Shown in pieces: positions 14,878 to 20,311 of a stretch of DNA of 20,311 nucleotides. The DNA is from a virus: IMG/VR virus record IMGVR_UViG_3300017725_001042, positions 1 through 20,311 of that record. The stretch is one strand, 5' to 3'. A program made the position numbers and the translations under genes. Every line of letters starts with the position of its first letter. The stretch's first letter is position 1. The notes below the pieces were generated by a model. The model ran no database searches. It saw only the letters and a program-made list of their open reading frames with translations, and was not told the DNA's origin.

Positions 14878-16913
14878 GATTACTAGAAAGCATTATTGAT
14901 ATACCGAGAAAGAACTATGCGCCAGCAGTATTTGATGACGCTGATACTTCTAATCCTAAAATCAAACCTAGTGTTGTTGTATTGATTAACAAACAACTAG
15001 AGATGTTTGAAGAAGAATATCCTGTTTTAAAAGTTTCTCTTATTGGTTCTATTCTTACAAAGAGATATAGAAATGACGCAGACTTGGATTTAAATGTATT
15101 GTTTGATGTACCTGCTGATAAGCAAGAAGAAGAAAGATTAAGACTATCTAAAAAGTATTTGTCTGTAAGTAATCCAGATAACATTCAAGGTAAATTAATA
15201 CCTGGTACTAAACACCCTATCAATTATTATTTTATAACTGATAAAAAAACTTATGATGACCAAAACAAAAAGGCAGACGCCGTGTTTGACATTGAGGGTA
15301 ATAAGTTTGTAAAAAGACCAGAAGATTTTAAGTTTGATGTTAATGTTTATATTGCAGACTTCAATAAAAAAGTACAAGAGTTAGATGTAGTCAAAGGTGA
15401 AATGAAAAGAGATATCATTGACTATGATGAACTAAAAGAATTACAACCAGATGATATTCTAAACCTACAAGAAAAGATTAATGAGAAATTAGAAGAGATA
15501 GAAGATAGTATAAAAGATATTATTAAGATTGGTGACGGCCTTGACGCAGATAGAAGAGCAGCCTTTGATACTGATATGACACCAGACCAAATACAAAAGT
15601 TTGGTATTAAGAATAGATTACCTAAAAATGTGGTCTATAAAATGTTAGAGAAATACCACTATCTTGCTTTCTATAAGAAGTGTAAAAAGATTTTAGATGA
15701 TGGTGAGGTAACAGACGCAGAGATTGATAGTCTCAAAGAGGCAAAAAGTAAGACAGTTGCATTTACATTTGGTAGATTTAATCCACCTACAATTGGTCAC
15801 GAAAAACTTATTAAGAAAGTTAAGTCGTTATCAACAAATGACCATAAAATTTATTTAAGTAGAAGTAATGACCCTAAAAAGAATCCATTAACTCCTACAC
15901 AAAAACTATCTTATATGAAGAAATTGTTTCCTGCTCATGCAAGAAATATAGAAATCAATAAGACTAATATGATATTAGATATTGCTACCATGTTGCATAA
16001 TAAAGGTTATACAAGCATAACAATGGTTGCAGGTTCAGATAGAGTAAGAGAATTCGAAACTATACTAAAGAAATATAATGGTGTATCATCAAGACATGGT
16101 TTATATGACTTCGAAGATATCAAAGTTGTATCTGCTGGTGAAAGGGATCCTGACGCCGAGGGTGCCACAGGTATGAGTGCTAGTAAGATGAGAGACGCAG
16201 CTTCAAAAGGTGATTTAGATAGTTTCAAAAAAGGATTACCAAATAGTACATACGCACAAGCCATGATGAAAGATGTTAGAAAAGGTATGAATTTAGCGGC
16301 TAGTTATGTACCTGAAAACAGAATAGTATCATTAAAAGAATTTGAACAACAACAAGTAAGAGACCTTTATATCAGAGAACAAATCTTTAACATAAATGAT
16401 AAAGTAAAATACAATGACATAGAGGGTAAAGTTGTTAGAAGAAGTACGAATTATGTTGTATTAGAAGATACTAATAATAACATGCACAAAGCATGGATAT
16501 GGGATTGTACACCTATTGCAGGTGATAAAGAAGCAATCATTAGAGAATACAACACTAATATTGATTATGGATTTGAGGCAGTATCTAAACCAGACAGTAA
16601 AAAGATGAAAGGTTTTGCCGAGTGGAACAATGAAAGTTATGATATAGGTCAAGATTATGCACAACACACAATGAAAATGACACCAGGCCAAGATGGATAT
16701 GACCCTAAACATAAGGGTGATAACTACAAACCATCTAAATCTGGTAGTGGTAAACCAGTCACAACTAGACCAGAGACTACTGATATATCTAAAAAAGATA
16801 TCAAAGAATGGTCATCTTCAAAATCCACAATAGATAAATATAGAGAAAGATATAAAGAACATTGGAAGGCCAAGTTAAATGAGGTTGTCCAAAAAATTCT
16901 GGAGAAACTATAA
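14874..16913 (+). CDS. Fusion of pol beta-type nucleotidyltransferase and NMNAT-like adenylyltransferase
   Basis: A 679-residue protein. Residues about 40-130 look like a polymerase beta-type nucleotidyltransferase: GS at 58-59 and the metal-binding DADLD (68-72). A coiled, acidic linker follows (about 165-220). From residue 291 a cytidylyltransferase-fold domain begins: FTFGRFNPPTIGH (297-309) and, later, MSASKMR (434-440), the signature of NMN or pantetheine-phosphate adenylyltransferases. Residues about 505-547 look like a small KOW/SH3 barrel, and the tail is basic. An L-K-E-A site (289/290) lies just before the adenylyltransferase domain. The ATG at 14874 (ATGA overlap) is preferred over one at 14838 inside the previous gene. 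NAD salvage is a plausible role, by inference. Confidence 0.75.
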   Translation: MRLLESIIDIPRKNYAPAVFDDADTSNPKIKPSVVVLINKQLEMFEEEYPVLKVSLIGSILTKRYRNDADLDLNVLFDVPADKQEEERLRLSKKYLSVSNPDNIQGKLIPGTKHPINYYFITDKKTYDDQNKKADAVFDIEGNKFVKRPEDFKFDVNVYIADFNKKVQELDVVKGEMKRDIIDYDELKELQPDDILNLQEKINEKLEEIEDSIKDIIKIGDGLDADRRAAFDTDMTPDQIQKFGIKNRLPKNVVYKMLEKYHYLAFYKKCKKILDDGEVTDAEIDSLKEAKSKTVAFTFGRFNPPTIGHEKLIKKVKSLSTNDHKIYLSRSNDPKKNPLTPTQKLSYMKKLFPAHARNIEINKTNMILDIATMLHNKGYTSITMVAGSDRVREFETILKKYNGVSSRHGLYDFEDIKVVSAGERDPDAEGATGMSASKMRDAASKGDLDSFKKGLPNSTYAQAMMKDVRKGMNLAASYVPENRIVSLKEFEQQQVRDLYIREQIFNINDKVKYNDIEGKVVRRSTNYVVLEDTNNNMHKAWIWDCTPIAGDKEAIIREYNTNIDYGFEAVSKPDSKKMKGFAEWNNESYDIGQDYAQHTMKMTPGQDGYDPKHKGDNYKPSKSGSGKPVTTRPETTDISKKDIKEWSSSKSTIDKYRERYKEHWKAKLNEVVQKILEKL

Positions 16914-17263
16914 TGAAGTCATTAAAAGAGTGGGATAATATAGACGAGAAGTGTGAAGAGTGTATATTCGAACATGAGAGTGAGCCTTTAGAAGAGGCTG
17001 AACATCAAGGTAAGAAAGTCACACTAAACAATCCTATGAGAACTCCAGGTGGACCTAAAAAGTTTGCCGTATATGTGAAAAATGAAACCGGTAATGTGGT
17101 CAAAGTCACATTTGGTGACCCTAATATGGAAATCAAAAGAGACGACCCTAATCGTAGAAAAAATTTCAGAGCCAGACACAATTGTGAGAATCCTGGTCCA
17201 AAAACTAAAGCTAGATATTGGTCTTGTTATCAATGGAGAAGCGGAGCAAAGGTAGACAACTAA
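16913..17263 (+). CDS. Small Cys/His-containing conserved phage protein
   Basis: A 116-residue protein. After an acidic N terminus (MKSLKEWDNIDEKCEECIFE) comes an L-E-E-A site at 27-30, then a compact basic domain with GGPKKFAVYVKN, VTFGDPNMEIKRDD, ARHNC and KARYWSCYQW. The domain is one I remember from many large marine phages, but I cannot name its function. The conserved His and Cys residues in RHNC and YWSC could bind zinc. If the L-E-E-A site is cut, the acidic part would be removed and the compact domain left. It starts on the stop of the preceding gene (TAATG). Confidence 0.7.
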   Translation: MKSLKEWDNIDEKCEECIFEHESEPLEEAEHQGKKVTLNNPMRTPGGPKKFAVYVKNETGNVVKVTFGDPNMEIKRDDPNRRKNFRARHNCENPGPKTKARYWSCYQWRSGAKVDN

Positions 17264-17264
17264 A

Positions 17265-19793
17265 ATGAAAAAAATAAGCGCATACAGAAAGACATTCTCC
17301 GAGGCTTTACAACAAGTCAGAGAGCCTATTAACGAATTTAAAAAAATGACAGTCACATTCAAATCTATGGCTGATATGTCAAAGGCCTCAACTGACTTAG
17401 CAAAACAAGGTTTTACGATTGACGCAAAAGGTATGGTTATGAAAGTAGATGGTAAAGGTGCAGACCTTAACAAGTATGCTACAGACCTTAAAAACTTTTA
17501 TCATGCTTCAGTAAGAGCAGAGAGTTATGCCATTGATGAAAGCGCTGACGAAGATAATTACGACCCTATTACAGAGGCTTGTTGGGTAGGTTGGACTCAA
17601 AGAGGCATGAAAATGAAAGGTGGTAAACAAGTACCTAATTGTGTCAAAGAAGAAATGACAAATGAGGAACTTGAACAAGACTACAATGAAAATGTTGATG
17701 ATTATTTCAAGTCTAAACTAGACGCAAAACAAATTCAAAATTTAAAAACTGTATGGTCAAGAAAGAACGCAAGTGATATTACACCTGCTATCAAGAAAAT
17801 GCTTAAAGCAATGGATGTTCCAACACAACTTGCTATTAAACATGCAAACATCAATCAGATTTCAAAACTAATTGAAGAGAATGAAGACCTAATAGATGAA
17901 AATTTTAGTAAAGCACAACTAGATAAATTAGCCAAAGAGTATGAAAGCTTGAGAGGCAAAAGAATATCTATGGATAATGCAAACAAATTAAGAAAAATGT
18001 TTGACAAGATACCTGATAGTGCATTAAAAGATTTAAAGAACAAAAAGATACCTTTCTTATCAGCCATGGCATTATCAAGAATGGTACAAAAAGGAATGAA
18101 GTTAGAAGATTGGGTGCCTGCTTACGAAGATGTAATCAATGAGGGTACTGGTACTATTACTAATTTCAGAAACGATAGAGAAGTCACTAACATGATGTCT
18201 TTAGCAAAACAACACGGCGTCACAGCAACATTAGTTGGTTCTGGTGCAGGTGCAAAGGTTATGTTAAAAGGTAACATGAGAAAAATATTAGACATGCAAT
18301 TAGCCGCTCAAAGAAACGGTCTAAAAGCTGAAGAAATATTATTTGTAGAAGTAAAAGAGGAAGAAGAACTACCTAAAAAGGTCGCTAAGAAGAATGAACC
18401 TGACCAAATTGCTGATACAGAAACAAAAAAAGAAAGTGGTGACGCAGAGAAATTAAAGTCTGAACTTGAAAAGAAAGACGCAGAAATCAATGCTCTAAAA
18501 ACTAAAGCAGAGACAGAGAAAGCTAAAGTTGCCAAAAAAGAAACAGAGAAGTTGGTAAATCCAGAAACTGGTGAGCCATTACTTCAAGTTGGTATTGCAT
18601 ACAAACATCTTAAAGATAAGATGATGAAACAAAAAGAAGCCGTTAAAGAAATGTGGGAAGAAAATCTTAATGAATTTTCAACTCAACAAATTAAAATGGC
18701 ATATGGTATCTTAAATGACCCTAGATATAAACAAGGTAATTATTCAGGTGCAGTTAAGGCTATTGAGAAACTTGCAACAGGTTTATCTAAACATAAAGAT
18801 GTTGCTAACGCATTAAAAAGAGCAAATGAAGCCTATGAAAATATGTCAAAAGATAAAGCATATGCAATTGGTATGTCAACTGCTAAAAAGAAATTCAATG
18901 ATGAAAAACCATTAGAGAAATCTACTATCAAAAAGGGACATGAGATTGCTGATAAACTTCTAGGTAAGAAAGAAGATTTAGACGCACAACCACAAGACAA
19001 AGATGTTAAGTCAAAAGATGGTACTCAACCTAAAAAGTATTATAAAAATTTATCAAAAGATACTAAAGACAGTAGAGCAAATCACTTTGCTAAAAAAGAT
19101 ACAACTAAAAACGATAACAGTCCAGCACCTGGTGATAAAGACGCAGAAACAAAACCGTCTCAATTCACACAAAAGTACAAGAAGATGTATGGTGAGGGTA
19201 AGATGTCACAGATTGACGCCATGCAAAAAGATGGTAAGTCATCAAGTGAGATTGCTAAGTTAATGAAGTTACCGTTGAGAGTGGTAAAATCAATTCTTGG
19301 AGAACATGTTGAACATCCTGCTAAACAGATGTTCGAACAAATAGAAGGATTGAAAAACAAAGCAGAAAAATCTGGAATGCCATATGGTATTCTAAAAAAA
19401 GTTTACGATAGAGGCATGGCCGCTTGGAGAGGTGGACACCGACCAGGTACTACACAGCAACAATGGGCTTTCGCTAGAGTAAATTCATTCATAACAAAAT
19501 CCTCTGGAACATGGGGTGGTGCAGATAAAGATTTAGCTGCTAAAGTAAAAGGTGAGAGTTTAGAAGAAGCAAGTCTATATGCTTTTAAAGAATATGAACC
19601 ATCACAATCTTATGAAGCAAGTAGAGATATGAAAAATGTTGAAGACGCAATTAAAAGAGCGGGTGGTAGAATTAAAAGTAAAGAAAAACCTACACAAAGA
19701 GAACCAAATGCTTCATTTGAAATTGAAACAGGTAATCCTAATGCAGTTAAAGCTGCTATTAAAAAGGCAGACCCCGAATTTAATGTAGATTAA
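17265..19793 (+). CDS. Large multidomain, possibly capsid-internal, phage protein
   Basis: An 842-residue, lysine- and glutamate-rich protein with no signal peptide or membrane segment. Segments in order: leader MKKISAYRKTFSE-A; a small alpha/beta module (29-85); CWVGW...VPNCV (106-126); a helical region (140-290); a second alpha/beta module (294-365); a charged coiled coil (390-430); a helical part; a Tyr/Lys-rich domain with KKYYKNLSK (590-640); a possible helix-turn-helix (647-679); a conserved domain with GHRPGTTQQQWAFARVNSF (724-742), reminiscent of DUF5824; and a third alpha/beta module (782-842). Sites of the gp21 form occur at IDE-S (92), ITE-A (104), INE-G (293) and LEE-A (768), mostly between segments. 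A scaffold or cleavable internal protein is the best guess. Confidence 0.65.
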   Translation: MKKISAYRKTFSEALQQVREPINEFKKMTVTFKSMADMSKASTDLAKQGFTIDAKGMVMKVDGKGADLNKYATDLKNFYHASVRAESYAIDESADEDNYDPITEACWVGWTQRGMKMKGGKQVPNCVKEEMTNEELEQDYNENVDDYFKSKLDAKQIQNLKTVWSRKNASDITPAIKKMLKAMDVPTQLAIKHANINQISKLIEENEDLIDENFSKAQLDKLAKEYESLRGKRISMDNANKLRKMFDKIPDSALKDLKNKKIPFLSAMALSRMVQKGMKLEDWVPAYEDVINEGTGTITNFRNDREVTNMMSLAKQHGVTATLVGSGAGAKVMLKGNMRKILDMQLAAQRNGLKAEEILFVEVKEEEELPKKVAKKNEPDQIADTETKKESGDAEKLKSELEKKDAEINALKTKAETEKAKVAKKETEKLVNPETGEPLLQVGIAYKHLKDKMMKQKEAVKEMWEENLNEFSTQQIKMAYGILNDPRYKQGNYSGAVKAIEKLATGLSKHKDVANALKRANEAYENMSKDKAYAIGMSTAKKKFNDEKPLEKSTIKKGHEIADKLLGKKEDLDAQPQDKDVKSKDGTQPKKYYKNLSKDTKDSRANHFAKKDTTKNDNSPAPGDKDAETKPSQFTQKYKKMYGEGKMSQIDAMQKDGKSSSEIAKLMKLPLRVVKSILGEHVEHPAKQMFEQIEGLKNKAEKSGMPYGILKKVYDRGMAAWRGGHRPGTTQQQWAFARVNSFITKSSGTWGGADKDLAAKVKGESLEEASLYAFKEYEPSQSYEASRDMKNVEDAIKRAGGRIKSKEKPTQREPNASFEIETGNPNAVKAAIKKADPEFNVD

Positions 19794-19807
19794 GGTTTTT
19801 TTATATT

Positions 19808-20302
19808 ATGAAAGAAGTGGTACGGCATTGTTATGCAAAAGGTAATGTAATATATAAAAGTAGAATTTTAAAATACAAACCTTTTCCATATAAAATGATA
19901 TATCATGTGATGGATTTGATACAAGAAAATTTGACACCTGAGTTATTAAAAGGTAGAAAAAAAGTAATGTATCCTAATGATGTAAACAATGTAAAGTATT
20001 ATGGACATTGTTACCATGCGTCACAAGCTTTATATTATTTAATTGATACCGACAGTTTAATAGGTGTTAGTGCAAAAGATTATAGAGGTGAAAAACATTG
20101 GTGGTTACAAGACGGTAATCAAATCTTTGATGTAACCTCTGAACAATATTTCTCGGTAGATAAAAAACCACCTTGGAATATTGGTAAGAAAACAAAATGG
20201 TATGGTTGGCAAGAAAGACCTCAACAAATATCATTAAATTTAATGACTAGCGTTTTGAAAGATAGACTAGTTAAAGACGAAACAGTAAATAAAGGAAACT
20301 AA
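19808..20302 (+). CDS. Cys/His/Asp peptidase-like conserved phage protein
   Basis: A 164-residue protein with YYGHCYHASQALYYLI (64-79), EKHWWLQDG (95-103) and IFDVTSEQY (106-114). The order of Cys68, His97 and Asp108, each in a conserved-looking setting, is that of a papain- or transglutaminase-like triad. It belongs to a family of small proteins common in phages and bacteria whose substrate I do not know. No signal peptide is seen, so it should act in the cytoplasm or the virion. The start has only a weak ribosome binding site (TAAGG, twelve bases upstream). It lacks the leader and cleavage sites of the cluster before it. Confidence 0.65.
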   Translation: MKEVVRHCYAKGNVIYKSRILKYKPFPYKMIYHVMDLIQENLTPELLKGRKKVMYPNDVNNVKYYGHCYHASQALYYLIDTDSLIGVSAKDYRGEKHWWLQDGNQIFDVTSEQYFSVDKKPPWNIGKKTKWYGWQERPQQISLNLMTSVLKDRLVKDETVNKGN

Positions 20303-20303
20303 A

Positions 20304-20311
20304 ATGTCATA
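20304..20311 (+). CDS. Start of a downstream gene (3' partial)
   Basis: An ATG at 20304 follows AAAGGA (20291-20296) at good spacing and begins one base after the previous stop codon. Only two codons are visible (Met-Ser), so nothing can be said of the product. Confidence 0.4.

Noticed and set aside
793-19360. Many minus-strand open frames of 60-149 codons
   Set aside because: All lie opposite clear coding regions, lack ribosome binding sites and known motifs, and are expected in this AT-rich coding-dense sequence.
19785-19807. T-run after the 842-residue gene as a terminator
   Set aside because: No stable GC stem precedes the T-run.

Overview
The window looks like part of a lytic, T4-like marine myovirus, of the kind known from SAR11 (pelagiphages) and picocyanobacteria. 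It is very AT-rich, every supported gene is on the + strand, and genes are packed with ATGA and TAATG overlaps. It carries the T4-type replication set (family B DNA polymerase gp43, UvsX recombinase, DnaB-like helicase gp41) interleaved with marine-phage auxiliary genes. The host is an inference. No tRNA, rRNA, insertion sequence, CRISPR array or convincing terminator hairpin was seen, and no gene-free stretch exceeds 100 bases.

Left part (1-10986), replication and metabolism: a 5'-truncated RimK-type ATP-grasp protein fused to a retropepsin-like domain; an Sm-like protein; a [2Fe-2S] ferredoxin; DNA polymerase; a possible 30-residue membrane peptide; a DUF4338/DruA-like protein; a flavin-dependent (tryptophan-type) halogenase; UvsX; a small unknown protein; the gp41 helicase; and two 2-oxoglutarate/Fe(II) oxygenases around a small basic protein. 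Most transcription units have a sigma70-like promoter with exactly 17 bp between the -35 and -10 boxes, often with the -35 box on the stop codon of the gene before.

Right part (11040-20311): a protein with a possible PD-(D/E)XK core; a protein with a KWDG ligase-like motif; adenylate kinase; a P-loop polynucleotide-kinase/zeta-toxin-like kinase; a two-domain nucleotidyltransferase fusion; a small Cys/His protein; an 842-residue multidomain protein; a Cys/His/Asp peptidase-like protein; and the first codons of another gene. The genes from 13610 to 19793 start with short amphipathic leaders or contain (I/L)xE-(A/G/S) sites. T4 capsid-targeting sequences and gp21 prohead-protease sites look like this. 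The best case is adenylate kinase: its probable GTG start gives an 11-residue leader almost identical in layout to that of T4 internal protein III. The cluster may therefore encode enzymes packed inside the capsid and injected with the DNA, and the 842-residue protein may be a cleavable polyprotein. This is the most interesting possible system in the window.

At the DNA level, a hand scan found no GATGC/GCATC and only two GATC sites (both GGATCC). Codon choice appears bent to avoid them (Asp-Ala is GAC-GC, Ala-Ser is never GCA-TC), which suggests selection by host restriction systems.
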